Notes under the pieces: model-generated
The model's database searches: none
Told to the model about the DNA's origin: nothing
The model's input: only the letters and a program-made list of their open reading frames with translations
Shown: positions 7,995 through 15,745 of the stretch, one piece after another
Layout: the number at the start of each line of letters is the position of its first letter
How positions within the stretch are numbered: the first letter of the stretch is position 1
Assembly: GCA_964617875.1 (NCBI GenBank)
Contig: CAZUAI010000064.1
Span: 1-31,360, forward strand
DNA length: 31,360 bases
Direction of reading: 5' to 3'
Source: CAZMVY01 sp964617875
GTDB taxonomy: Bacteria; Planctomycetota; Phycisphaerae; UBA1845; PWPN01
Program-made: the position numbers and the translations under genes

Positions 7995-9374
7995 ATGAAA
8001 CCCGAAATCTTCGATATCCCGTTCATCCACTACGGCGTGAAGGGCTACGGCTTCATGCTGATGATCGGGTTCCTGACCGGCATCTGGTGGGCCGCCCGAC
8101 GCGCCATGAAGGTCAAGGCCAACCCCGACATGATCCTCAACGTCGGCTTCATCGCCCTGGTCTTCGGCGTCATCGGCGCGCGGGCCTTCTACGTCCTCCA
8201 TTACTGGCATCGGACGTTCGCGGGGCGGCCCCTCGCCGACATCGTGAACCTGACCGCCGGTGGCCTGGAATTCTACGGCGGCTTCGTCGGCGCAATGGTC
8301 TTCATCATCCTCTACGTCGCCGCGCACGGACGCCCCGTGATGGCCCGCGGGCTCGCCCTCTTCTGGATCGCCCTGGCGGTTTTCATCGGGCTTCTGCTGT
8401 TCGCCGCGTTTGCCCCGGCGCCGCCGCGGTCGTACGTGGTGGGGATCATCGCGCTCGTCGTGTTGATCTACATCGTCCGTTCGCTCTGGCAGTGGTCGGG
8501 CCGGGCCGGCGGCGGCCAGCCGGCGTCGCTGCGGCTCTACCTGGACATCATGACCCCGTCGCTCATGTGGGGCCTGGCGTTCGGGCGGATGGGGTGCTTT
8601 CTGAACGGCTGCTGCTGGGGCGCCACGTGCGAAAACCCGCGGCTGCCCTGGGCCGTGCAGTTTCCCGCCGGCAGCCCCGCCCAGTACGATCAGTGGACCC
8701 GCTGCGAAACGACGCTCCCCGCCTCGCTCATCTACATCGAGCCCCGCACCGGCATCGCCTACCCGATGCCCCGCGAGCTGCTCGACGCCAAGTCCGAACG
8801 GTTGTACCTCCTCGCCAGGAACCGCTACGAGGCCGCCGAGGAAAAGGTGAAGGAACTGGAACGCGCCAAAGCGGGCGAGGACAAACTCAAGGTCGCGAAA
8901 GCCGCGCGCGACCGCGCCAAGACCGTCTGGACCGGCGTCCGCCTCTCCGAGGCCCCCAAGATCGAGAACATGCGCGTCTACGGCCTCCACGCCAGCGACA
9001 TCGAGCACCGCGCCCGCGCGGCCGACTGCCTCTCGCGGTACGTCCACCCCGTCCAGCTCTACAGCGCCGTCAACGCCCTCCTGCTGGCGTTTCTCCTGAA
9101 TGCCGTGTTCCACCGGCGGAAGCGGCACGGCGTGGTCTTCGGCCTGATGTGGCTTCTCTACCCGATAGTCCGGATCGTCGAGGAACTGATTCGGGCCGAC
9201 AACCCCCTCGACACGGGCGGCATGACGATCTCGCAGGCCGTCAGCGTCGGTGGCGTGGTGTTCGCGCTGCTCTGGTTCTGGTGGCTCTCGAAGCTGCCGC
9301 TCCGCAGCCCGCGGGCGGTCGCGTTCGTCCCGCCGGCGCCGGCGAAGGAAAGCGACAAGACGAAAAAGCGGTAA
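7995..9374 (+). CDS. lgt: Prolipoprotein diacylglyceryl transferase, enlarged
   Basis: Membrane enzyme that moves diacylglycerol from phosphatidylglycerol onto the lipobox cysteine of lipoproteins. It has 459 residues against about 260-300 in typical Lgt. Several membrane segments are visible (residues 11-30, 45-60, 95-110, 115-135, 140-155, 350-360, 365-400). The Lgt core is present: GARAFYVLHYW, LEFYGGFVGA, GRMGCFLNGCCWG (198-209), HPVQLYS (351-357) and a final membrane helix. The extra length comes from an added hydrophobic pair near 110-160 and a roughly 115-residue soluble segment (about 232-349) with a charged, coiled-coil-like stretch (EKVKELERAKAGEDKLKVAK). The ATG at 7995 is supported by the promoter 7 nt upstream and by the start of similarity. 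pfkA follows after 24 nt. Confidence 0.93.
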   Translation: MKPEIFDIPFIHYGVKGYGFMLMIGFLTGIWWAARRAMKVKANPDMILNVGFIALVFGVIGARAFYVLHYWHRTFAGRPLADIVNLTAGGLEFYGGFVGAMVFIILYVAAHGRPVMARGLALFWIALAVFIGLLLFAAFAPAPPRSYVVGIIALVVLIYIVRSLWQWSGRAGGGQPASLRLYLDIMTPSLMWGLAFGRMGCFLNGCCWGATCENPRLPWAVQFPAGSPAQYDQWTRCETTLPASLIYIEPRTGIAYPMPRELLDAKSERLYLLARNRYEAAEEKVKELERAKAGEDKLKVAKAARDRAKTVWTGVRLSEAPKIENMRVYGLHASDIEHRARAADCLSRYVHPVQLYSAVNALLLAFLLNAVFHRRKRHGVVFGLMWLLYPIVRIVEELIRADNPLDTGGMTISQAVSVGGVVFALLWFWWLSKLPLRSPRAVAFVPPAPAKESDKTKKR

Positions 9375-9398
9375 CCCTCGACCGCACGGAGGCATCTC

Positions 9399-10502
9399 AT
9401 GGCTGCGTCACCCATCCGGCGAATCGGCGTGCTGACCGGCGGCGGCGACTGCCCGGGGCTCAACGCCGTCATCCGTTCCGTCGTCAAGACCGCGATCCTC
9501 GAACACAACCTCGAGGTCCTCGGCATCGAGGATGCGTACCTCGGGCTGCTCGAGGACCGCGTCCGCCCGATGTCCGAGAACGACGTCTCCGGCATCCTCA
9601 CGCAAGGCGGCACCATCCTGGGCACGACCAACAAGGTCAACCCGATGAAATACCGCGTCGGCACGGACGCCGACGGCAAGGCCGTCGTCAAGGACGTTTC
9701 CGACCAGGCCGCCGCCACGTGCCGCAAGCACGGCATCGACCTGCTCGTCTGCATCGGCGGCGACGGAACGATGGCCGCCTCCTACGGAATGATCCGGCAC
9801 GGCATCCACGTCGTCGGCGTGCCGAAGACGATCGACAACGACCTGATGAGCACCGACATCACGTTCGGCTTCCTCACCGCGGTGCAGACGGCGACCGACG
9901 CCCTCGACCGCATCCACACCACCGCCAGCAGCCACCACCGCATCATGCTTGTCGAGATCATGGGCCGCAACGCCGGCTGGCTCACGCTGTACGCGGGCAT
10001 GGCCGGCGGAGCCGACGTCATCCTCATCCCCGAGATCCCCTACGATCTCGACGCGATCGGCGCCGCCATCGCCCGACGGCAGGCCAGAGGAAGGCGGTTC
10101 ACCATCATCGCCGTCAGCGAGGGAGCCGCCCCGAAGGCCGGCCAGAAGGTCGGCACGATGACCGACGACCCTGTCGAGCCGATGCGCCTCGGCGGCATCA
10201 GCCAGATCCTCGCCCGCCAGATCCAGGAACGCACCGGCACCGAATGCCGCGCCACGATCCTCGGCCACGTCCAGCGCGGCGGAACGCCCGTCGCCTTCGA
10301 CCGCGTGCTGGCGACGCAGTTCGGGGCCGAGGCGGTGAAACTCGTCACGACCGGCCAGTGGGACCGCATGGTCGTCTGGCAGAAGGGCGAGGTCCGTTCG
10401 GTGCCGCTCGCCGACGTCGCCGGCAAGCAACGCCTCGTCTCGCCCGACCACCCGCTCCTGGGCGTCGCCCGCGGCACGGGCGTCTCGTTCGGAGAGGCGT
10501 GA
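9399..10502 (+). CDS. pfkA: 6-phosphofructokinase (mixed ATP/PPi signature)
   Basis: Phosphorylates fructose 6-phosphate in glycolysis. 367 residues with GGGDCPGLNAVIR (N-terminal phosphate site), GGDGTM (120-125), PKTIDND with the catalytic aspartate 146, and MGRNAGW (188-194). The two residues that usually separate donor types disagree with the classic pairs. Gly123, equivalent to E. coli Gly104, fits ATP enzymes. Lys143, equivalent to E. coli Gly124, fits PPi enzymes. This G/K pair is known from the group III ATP-PFKs of actinobacteria, so ATP is the better guess. A clear GGAGG (9388-9392) stands 6 nt before the ATG. It lies 24 nt after lgt and 15 nt before purN, in one operon. Confidence 0.95.
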   Translation: MAASPIRRIGVLTGGGDCPGLNAVIRSVVKTAILEHNLEVLGIEDAYLGLLEDRVRPMSENDVSGILTQGGTILGTTNKVNPMKYRVGTDADGKAVVKDVSDQAAATCRKHGIDLLVCIGGDGTMAASYGMIRHGIHVVGVPKTIDNDLMSTDITFGFLTAVQTATDALDRIHTTASSHHRIMLVEIMGRNAGWLTLYAGMAGGADVILIPEIPYDLDAIGAAIARRQARGRRFTIIAVSEGAAPKAGQKVGTMTDDPVEPMRLGGISQILARQIQERTGTECRATILGHVQRGGTPVAFDRVLATQFGAEAVKLVTTGQWDRMVVWQKGEVRSVPLADVAGKQRLVSPDHPLLGVARGTGVSFGEA

Positions 10503-10517
10503 CACGGAGGTCTTCCC

Positions 10518-11120
10518 GTGATTCGGCTCGGTGTGCTCATCTCCGGCAGCGGGCGGACGCTGCAGAACTTCATCGACCTGATCGCACGCGGCGAACTCGA
10601 TGCGACAATCGCCGTCGTCGTGTCCTCGCTGTCGAAGGTCAAGGGCGTCGATCGCGCCCGTGACGCCGGCCTGCCGGTCGAGATCGTCCGCGTGAAGGAC
10701 CACCCCGATGTTGCCGAATTCAGCCGCCTCGTCGCCGAGACGCTCGACCGGCACGACGTGCAACTCGCCTGTCAGGCCGGCTGGACGGCGTACTGGCGGA
10801 TCCCCGACCGGTGGATGGGCCGCGTGATGAACATCCACCCGGCCCTCCTGCCGCGGTACGGCGGGAAGGGCTTCTACGGCCACCGCGTCCACGAGGCGGT
10901 CCTCGCCGCCGGCGACGCGGTCAGCGGCTGCACCGTACACTTTGCCAACAACGAGTACGACGCCGGCCCGATCATCCTCCAGCGCAAGTGCCCCGTCCTC
11001 CCCGGCGACACACCCGACACGCTCGCCGACCGCGTCTTCGAGCAGGAACTCGCCGCCTACCCCGAAGCGATCCGCCTCTTCGCCGCGGGCAAGATACGCA
11101 TTGCCGAAGCAATCCGATGA
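10518..11120 (+). CDS. purN: Phosphoribosylglycinamide formyltransferase (GART)
   Basis: Transfers the formyl group from 10-formyl-THF to GAR in purine synthesis. 200 residues, the usual length. The phosphate-binding loop reads SGSGRTLQNF (usually SGxGSNLQ). The catalytic residues are in place: Asn105 and His107 in MNIHPALLPRYGG, and Asp148 in SGCTVHFANNEYDAG. The start is GTG with GGAGG (10506-10510) 7 nt upstream. It is the last gene of the lgt-pfkA-purN operon and is followed by a GC hairpin at 11128-11149. Confidence 0.94.
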   Translation: MIRLGVLISGSGRTLQNFIDLIARGELDATIAVVVSSLSKVKGVDRARDAGLPVEIVRVKDHPDVAEFSRLVAETLDRHDVQLACQAGWTAYWRIPDRWMGRVMNIHPALLPRYGGKGFYGHRVHEAVLAAGDAVSGCTVHFANNEYDAGPIILQRKCPVLPGDTPDTLADRVFEQELAAYPEAIRLFAAGKIRIAEAIR

Positions 11121-11127
11121 CCGGGTA

Positions 11128-11149
11128 CCCCGCCGTTTTGCCGGCGGGG
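11128..11149 (+). terminator. Strong GC hairpin after purN
   Basis: CCCCGCCG (11128-11135) and CGGCGGGG (11142-11149) pair perfectly around a TTTTGC loop, 7 nt past the purN stop. There is no T-run, so it may be an RNA-stabilising or REP-type palindrome rather than a terminator. Confidence 0.45.
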
Positions 11150-11292
11150 CGCGAATTCCGGCCGGGCGGTCGCGTAGTCGAATCAGGCGATCAGGTGGTC
11201 GAGTGCCGGATATCCGCGGTGCCCACCACCTGGCGGCAGCGACGCGCAAAAAACAAGTTGCGTCGGGGAGATGACTTCTCCTCTCGGCCGGG

Positions 11293-11298
11293 TATACT
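11293..11298 (+). promoter_or_regulatory. -10 box (TATACT) for the 11341 gene
   Basis: TATACT lies about 42 nt before the ATG at 11341, which has its own GGAGGA (11330-11335), giving a normal leader with a ribosome site. A small GGAGA/TCTCC palindrome overlaps the -35 region (about 11266-11282) and no good -35 is visible. Confidence 0.4.
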
Positions 11299-11340
11299 GG
11301 CAGACGTGTATCGGGCGTTCAGCCGATTCGGAGGACCACG

Positions 11341-11781
11341 ATGGCCGGAGTGTATGTGGTGCGGAGCGATGGGGGAACGGCCCCGATGGCTCGCATCCGT
11401 TGCAGCAACGAAGACCAGGAACTCCAGCGCGTTCTGGAGAAAAACCATGATCTGTTGCCCGGCGATCAAATCGACCCGGAGGAACCGCGTCGCTGGATGC
11501 TCATTAAACGCGAGATGCCCGTACCCGATCCCGGCAGCGGTTTCGACCGTTGGAGTATTGACGTTTATCGGCTGAACGAAAGCGGGAACACCGAGCGAGC
11601 CCGGAATCGTCTGAAAGCCATGATCGCCGACGAAGTCGGTCTTCGCGTGCCGGACAACTACGCCACCAACTGGGTCGGGTATCCGGCCTCCGAATGGAGC
11701 AGCAAGGTGGACTCTCTTGTCGATGTGCTCGGACGGTTTATGCGGGAGTCTCGCGATGCAGCGAAGCAATCGGGCGATTGA
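11341..11781 (+). CDS. Small protein resembling the N-terminus of a predicted nuclease, core missing
   Basis: 146 residues. The first 75 (ELQRVLEKNHDLLPGDQI, then PRRWMLIKREMPVPDP, then DRWSIDV) match a pattern I know from larger bacterial proteins. In those, DRWSID is followed by a PD-(D/E)xK nuclease core (a short FFVDQ... strand and a VE-C/V-K motif). Here that ExK part is absent. After WSIDVYRLNESG the protein runs directly into a helical tail (ERARNRLKAMIADEVGLRV ... VDSLVDVLGRFM). It is either a deleted, inactive copy or a natural short relative. A good GGAGGA lies 5 nt before the ATG and a TATACT box lies upstream, so it is probably expressed. The product name is not secure. Confidence 0.7.
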   Translation: MAGVYVVRSDGGTAPMARIRCSNEDQELQRVLEKNHDLLPGDQIDPEEPRRWMLIKREMPVPDPGSGFDRWSIDVYRLNESGNTERARNRLKAMIADEVGLRVPDNYATNWVGYPASEWSSKVDSLVDVLGRFMRESRDAAKQSGD

Positions 11782-11874
11782 TGCAGGCAGCGGCATCGCC
11801 ACGCCTGGTCCGGTTGCCAGTCGGCCGGCGCGGATGAGGCTTCGGGGCATTCATGGCTCTCGGGAGGCGACAGC

Positions 11875-14340
11875 ATGCGTGGCATGAATCGTATTCGGCG
11901 ACGGACCCACGGCCTCTTCTCGAAGGAAATGCAGTGGACTGTGACGGGAACCCTCGTGCTTTCAATGGGGGCTGCTGTTCTGGCCGCCCCTGCCGAGGCC
12001 CCGGCGGATCGACACGGGATGGACATGGCGAGGCTCAACCTCATCGACGACCTCATGGCCGGCGTCATCCGCAACGGCGACTGCCCCGGCGGCGTCGTGC
12101 TCGTCGGCCGCGGCGATGAGATCGTCTTCCGCAAGGCCTACGGCCACCGCTCGCTCGACCCGCAGAAGGTCGAGATGACCGCCGACACGATCTTCGACAT
12201 GGCCTCCGTCACCAAGCTCGTCGCCACGGCCACGAGCATGGCCGTGCTCGTCGAGCGCGGGCAGGTCAGCCTGCGCGACCGCGCCAAGCGGTTCATCCCC
12301 GAGTTCGCCACAAAGGGCAAGGACGACATCACCGTCGAGCAGCTGCTTACGCACCGCAGCGGCCTGGTCCCCGACAACCCCCTCAAGGATTACGCCGACG
12401 GCCCCGCCGAGGCCATGAAGCGGGTCTACGATCTGCCGATCCACCACCCCGTCGGCCAGTTCGACTACAGCGACGTCAACTACATCCTCCTCGGCGAGAT
12501 CGTGAGACGCGTCAGCGGCATCCCCCTCGACGAGTTCGCGAAGCGCAACATCTTCGACCCGGCCGGCATGACCAGCACCTGCTTCAAGCCGCCGAAGGAC
12601 TGGTGGCCCCGCTGTGCCCCGCAGGAAAAACGGGACGGCCGGTACATCCTCGGCGAGGTCCACGACCCGCGCGCGTACGCCCTCGGGGGCGTCGCCGGAC
12701 ACGCCGGCCTGTTCAGCACCGCCGACGACACCGCCCGCTGGTGCCGGATGATTCTCCGCGGCGGCGAGATCGACGGCCGCCGGATCCTCTCGCCCGCGAC
12801 CGTCCGCGAGATGACAACGCCGCGCGGCTCGGAAAACGACGACGCCTTCCGCGGCCTCGGATTCGACATCGACTCCGGATACAGCGGCGCCCGCGGCGAC
12901 CTCTTCCCGCGCGGCCTGTCGTTCGGCCACACCGGCTTCACCGGCACGAGCGTCTGGATCGACCCGACGACCGGCGTCTACCTCATCATCCTGACCAACC
13001 GGCTGCACCCGGACGGCAAGGGCGACGTGCTCGACCTGCGGCGGAAGATGGCAACCGTCGTCGCCTCGGCGATCGTCGGCGACATGGGCCCCGGCACCCC
13101 CCCGCTGCGAGATGTGGTCATGCTGGCCCCGCCCGGCCTGCGGACGAGGCCGATACATGGAGCGAGTGGAGGTCCGATGGATTCCCGCAAGAGCGGCGCG
13201 AAAAATGTGAACGTCCTGACCGGCCTCGACGTCCTGATCCGCGACGGGTTCAGGCCGCTGGCCGGGCGGAAGGTCGGCCTGATCACGAACCACACGGGCC
13301 TGAGCCGTGACGGCCGGTTCATCGTGGACCTGCTGGCGAAGGCCCCCGGCGTCACGCTCGTGGCCCTCTTCGCCCCCGAGCACGGCTTCAAGGGCGTCCT
13401 CGACGAGAAGATCAGGGACGAAAAGGACCCGACCACCGGCCTGACGATCTACAGCCTCTACGGCAAGACGAACACGCCGACCGACGAGATGCTCAAGGGC
13501 GTGGACACGCTCGTCTTCGACATCCAGGACGTCGGGGCACGCTTCTACACCTACGAGTCCACGATGGGCAACTGCATGAAGGCCGCCGCGAAGCACGGCA
13601 TCCGCTACGTCGTGCTCGACCGGCCGAACCCGATTCGCGGCCTCTACGTCGGCGGGCCGCTGGCCGACCCCGACAAGTTTGGCTTCACCGCCTTCTGGCG
13701 GATGCCCGTGGCCCACGGCATGACGATGGGCGAGCTGGCGACGATGTGGAACGCCGAGCTGAAGATCGGCGCCGACCTGACGGTGATCAAGGCCGAAGGC
13801 TGGACCCGCGACCTGTGGTACGACGAAACGGGCCTGCTCTGGGTCAACCCGTCGCCGAACATGCGGAACCTGAACCAGGCGCTGCTCTACCCCGGCGTGT
13901 GCCTCATCGAGGCGTGCAACCTGTCCGTCGGCCGCGGGACCGACCAGCCGTTCGAGACCTTCGGCGCCCCGTGGATCGACGGCCGCAGGCTCGCCGCGGC
14001 CCTGAACGCGGCAGGGCTCGCCGGCGTCCGATTTGTTCCGATCGAGTTCACGCCGGCCGAGGGCCACAAACTCGGCGGCCAGAAGTGCGGCGGCGTCAAC
14101 GTGCTCGTCACCGACCGCGAAGCGGTCGATCCGGTCCTGGTCGGCGTGACGATCGCGTGGCACCTGCGGTCGCTTTTCGGCGACGCCTTCGAGTTCGCCA
14201 GGGTGAACAACCTTCTCGCCAATACCGATGCCCTCAACGCCATCCGCGAAGCGAAGTCCCCGGCCGGCGTCCCCGCGCTGTGGCAGAAAGACCTTGACGC
14301 CTTCCGCACGATGCGTGAAAAGTACCTGCTGTATCGCTGA
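11875..14340 (+). CDS. Secreted serine hydrolase (beta-lactamase fold) fused to NamZ/DUF1343 muramidase domain
   Basis: 821 residues. The export signal has a long basic n-region and a hydrophobic stretch about 21-37, with likely cleavage near APAEA (38-42). Residues about 50-400 form a class C beta-lactamase-type serine hydrolase with SVTK (111-114, nucleophile Ser111), Y198-S199-D200 and H352-T353-G354 as the third motif. Residues about 447-821 form a DUF1343/NamZ domain (exo-beta-N-acetylmuramidase, GH171), including GLITNHTG, APEHGFKG, DVGARFYTYEST, DRPNPI and NPSPNMRN. In Bacillus subtilis the beta-lactamase-fold amidase AmiE and NamZ are separate neighbouring genes for muropeptide recovery; here they are one chain. 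The start has GGGAGG (11862-11867) 7 nt upstream. The linker (about 400-440) hides an internal GGAGG plus in-frame ATG at 13177. The muropeptide role is inferred from families. Confidence 0.9.
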   Translation: MRGMNRIRRRTHGLFSKEMQWTVTGTLVLSMGAAVLAAPAEAPADRHGMDMARLNLIDDLMAGVIRNGDCPGGVVLVGRGDEIVFRKAYGHRSLDPQKVEMTADTIFDMASVTKLVATATSMAVLVERGQVSLRDRAKRFIPEFATKGKDDITVEQLLTHRSGLVPDNPLKDYADGPAEAMKRVYDLPIHHPVGQFDYSDVNYILLGEIVRRVSGIPLDEFAKRNIFDPAGMTSTCFKPPKDWWPRCAPQEKRDGRYILGEVHDPRAYALGGVAGHAGLFSTADDTARWCRMILRGGEIDGRRILSPATVREMTTPRGSENDDAFRGLGFDIDSGYSGARGDLFPRGLSFGHTGFTGTSVWIDPTTGVYLIILTNRLHPDGKGDVLDLRRKMATVVASAIVGDMGPGTPPLRDVVMLAPPGLRTRPIHGASGGPMDSRKSGAKNVNVLTGLDVLIRDGFRPLAGRKVGLITNHTGLSRDGRFIVDLLAKAPGVTLVALFAPEHGFKGVLDEKIRDEKDPTTGLTIYSLYGKTNTPTDEMLKGVDTLVFDIQDVGARFYTYESTMGNCMKAAAKHGIRYVVLDRPNPIRGLYVGGPLADPDKFGFTAFWRMPVAHGMTMGELATMWNAELKIGADLTVIKAEGWTRDLWYDETGLLWVNPSPNMRNLNQALLYPGVCLIEACNLSVGRGTDQPFETFGAPWIDGRRLAAALNAAGLAGVRFVPIEFTPAEGHKLGGQKCGGVNVLVTDREAVDPVLVGVTIAWHLRSLFGDAFEFARVNNLLANTDALNAIREAKSPAGVPALWQKDLDAFRTMREKYLLYR
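13168..13179 (+). promoter_or_regulatory. Internal ribosome site and ATG in the hydrolase-NamZ linker
   Basis: GGAGG (13168-13172) followed after 4 nt by an in-frame ATG (13177-13179, Met435). It could produce a free NamZ-domain protein of 387 residues without a signal peptide, or be the remains of two formerly separate genes. Confidence 0.35.
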
Positions 14341-14406
14341 GCCGCCGTATGCCGCCGTACCGCCAACCCGTGAAACGCGAAGCGCAACCGAACGTCCCTT
14401 TGTGCC

Positions 14407-14423
14407 GCAGGCTTCCCGCCTGC
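14407..14423. repeat. Short palindrome upstream of the M29 peptidase gene
   Basis: GCAGGC (14407-14412), a TTCCC loop and GCCTGC (14418-14423). It sits 13 nt before the ATG and just upstream of its GGAG, and resembles dispersed GCAGGC-type repeats of GC-rich bacteria. Confidence 0.45.
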
Positions 14424-14436
14424 AAACGGAGTCCCC

Positions 14437-15573
14437 ATGCGTGATCCCCGGATCGACAAACTGGCACACGTGCTCGTGACCTACTCGGTCAACGTCCGCA
14501 AGGACGACATCGTCCGGCTCTCCGGGCCGCCGCTCGCCGAACCGCTCATCCTCGCCCTCTACCGCGAGGTCATCGCCGCCGGCGGACACCCCGTCGTGCG
14601 CATGACCCCGGACGAGTGCCAGGAACTCTTCCTCAAGAACGCCTCCGATCGCCAGCTCGCTTTCGTCAATCCGCTCCTGAAGCACGAGGTCTCGACGATC
14701 AACGCCTCCATCGGCATCTGGGGCGAGTCGAACACGAAGGCCCTCACCAACGTCGATCCCGGACGCCAGGCCGCGGCCAGCCGCGCACGCAAGCCGATCC
14801 TCGACATCTTCTTCAAGCGGGCCGCGAGAACCGGCAGGGACAAGCTCCGCTGGTCCGGCACGATGTTCCCCAACCCCGCCGCCGCGCAGGACGCCGAGAT
14901 GTCCCTTGCCGAGTACGAGGACTTCGTCTACGGCGCCGGCAAGCTCGCCGCCCGGGACCCCGCCGCCGAGTGGCGCAAGCTCAGCGTCGCCCAGCAGCGG
15001 CTCTGCGACGTCCTCAACAAGGCGAAGGAGGTCCGCTTCGTCACGCCGCAGGGCACCGACCTGCGCGTCGGCGTCGCCGGCCGACGGTGGCTCAACTGCG
15101 ACGGCCACGAGAACTTCCCCGACGGCGAGGCCTTCACCGGCCCCCTCGAGGACGCCACCGAGGGCGTCGCCTGCTACAGCTTCCCCGCGGTGCACGGCGG
15201 GCGCGAGGTCCACGACATCCGCCTCGAGTTCCGCGCCGGACGCGTCGTCAACGCCAGCGCCAGCAAGGGCGAGGAGTTCCTCATTCAGATGCTCGACCAG
15301 GACAAGGGCGCGCGCGTCCTCGGCGAAATCGCCATCGGCACGAACTACGCCATCACCCAGTACACCCGCAACACGCTCTTCGACGAAAAGATCGGCGGCA
15401 CGTTCCACGCCGCCGTCGGCGCCGCCTACCCCGAGACCGGCGGCAGGAACAAGAGCGGCCTGCACTGGGACATGGTCTGCGACCTCCGCAAGGGCGGCCG
15501 TATCGAGGTCGATGGCAAGGTCATCAGCAAGGACGGCCGATTCCTCAACCGCGCGTTCCCCCAGCCGGCGTGA
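14437..15573 (+). CDS. M29 family aminopeptidase (AmpS/aminopeptidase T type)
   Basis: Cytoplasmic metallo-aminopeptidase of 378 residues, slightly short for the family (about 410). The N-terminal part (RIDKLAHVLVTYSVNVRKDDIVRLSG, cut here to its features) forms the first domain. The metal-binding C-terminal half has the expected blocks: NFPDGEAFTGP (Glu ligand), a GGREVHDIRLEF strand, GEIAIGTN (Glu), GGTFHAAVG (His), and SGLHWDMVCDL (His, Asp). No signal peptide is seen. GGAG (14428-14431) stands 5 nt upstream of the ATG. It follows the hydrolase-NamZ gene by 96 nt on the same strand; a link through cell-wall peptide use is possible but unproven. Confidence 0.9.
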   Translation: MRDPRIDKLAHVLVTYSVNVRKDDIVRLSGPPLAEPLILALYREVIAAGGHPVVRMTPDECQELFLKNASDRQLAFVNPLLKHEVSTINASIGIWGESNTKALTNVDPGRQAAASRARKPILDIFFKRAARTGRDKLRWSGTMFPNPAAAQDAEMSLAEYEDFVYGAGKLAARDPAAEWRKLSVAQQRLCDVLNKAKEVRFVTPQGTDLRVGVAGRRWLNCDGHENFPDGEAFTGPLEDATEGVACYSFPAVHGGREVHDIRLEFRAGRVVNASASKGEEFLIQMLDQDKGARVLGEIAIGTNYAITQYTRNTLFDEKIGGTFHAAVGAAYPETGGRNKSGLHWDMVCDLRKGGRIEVDGKVISKDGRFLNRAFPQPA

Positions 15574-15631
15574 CAGGCCGCCCGTTCGCCCCGCTCAGGC
15601 CCGAAACGTCGGCGAAGGCCCTGCCGCCGGA

Positions 15632-15652
15632 GCCCGGAGCGCAAGCGACGGG
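15632..15652 (-). repeat. Dispersed 21-mer repeat, intergenic copy
   Basis: Exact reverse complement of 6985-7005, placed in the gap between the M29 gene and the BtuF-like gene. Flanking bases differ between copies, so the shared unit is short. The ends CCCG/CGGG and the inner CGC/GCG can pair. Confidence 0.7.
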
Positions 15653-15732
15653 TGGCTTTGCCGGCACCGAAACGCGCACGGCAAATCCGCGAACCGCGAT
15701 CGGCGGGAGTCCCACTTCGCCCTCGATTCCCC

Positions 15733-15738
15733 TACAAT
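15733..15738 (+). promoter_or_regulatory. -10 box (TACAAT) abutting the BtuF-like gene
   Basis: TACAAT ends 7 nt before the ATG at 15746. No clear -35 is seen and no Shine-Dalgarno fits between. It predicts leaderless transcription. No cobalamin riboswitch features are seen in the gap. Confidence 0.5.
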
Positions 15739-15745
15739 GCCCCCC

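Noticed and set aside
7833..9395. Long - strand open frame opposite lgt
   Set aside because: Antisense to a certain lgt; the translation is rich in Arg, Gly, His and Asp without any motif.
11962..15465. Very long - strand open frame (over 1,100 codons) opposite the fusion and M29 genes
   Set aside because: It is an antisense shadow of GC-rich codon use; its translation is low-complexity Gly/Ala/Val/Asp/Arg and the + strand genes have clear family motifs.
15574..15745. Cobalamin riboswitch before the BtuF-like gene
   Set aside because: No B12-box-like sequence is seen, and the -10 box next to the ATG leaves no room for a leader.
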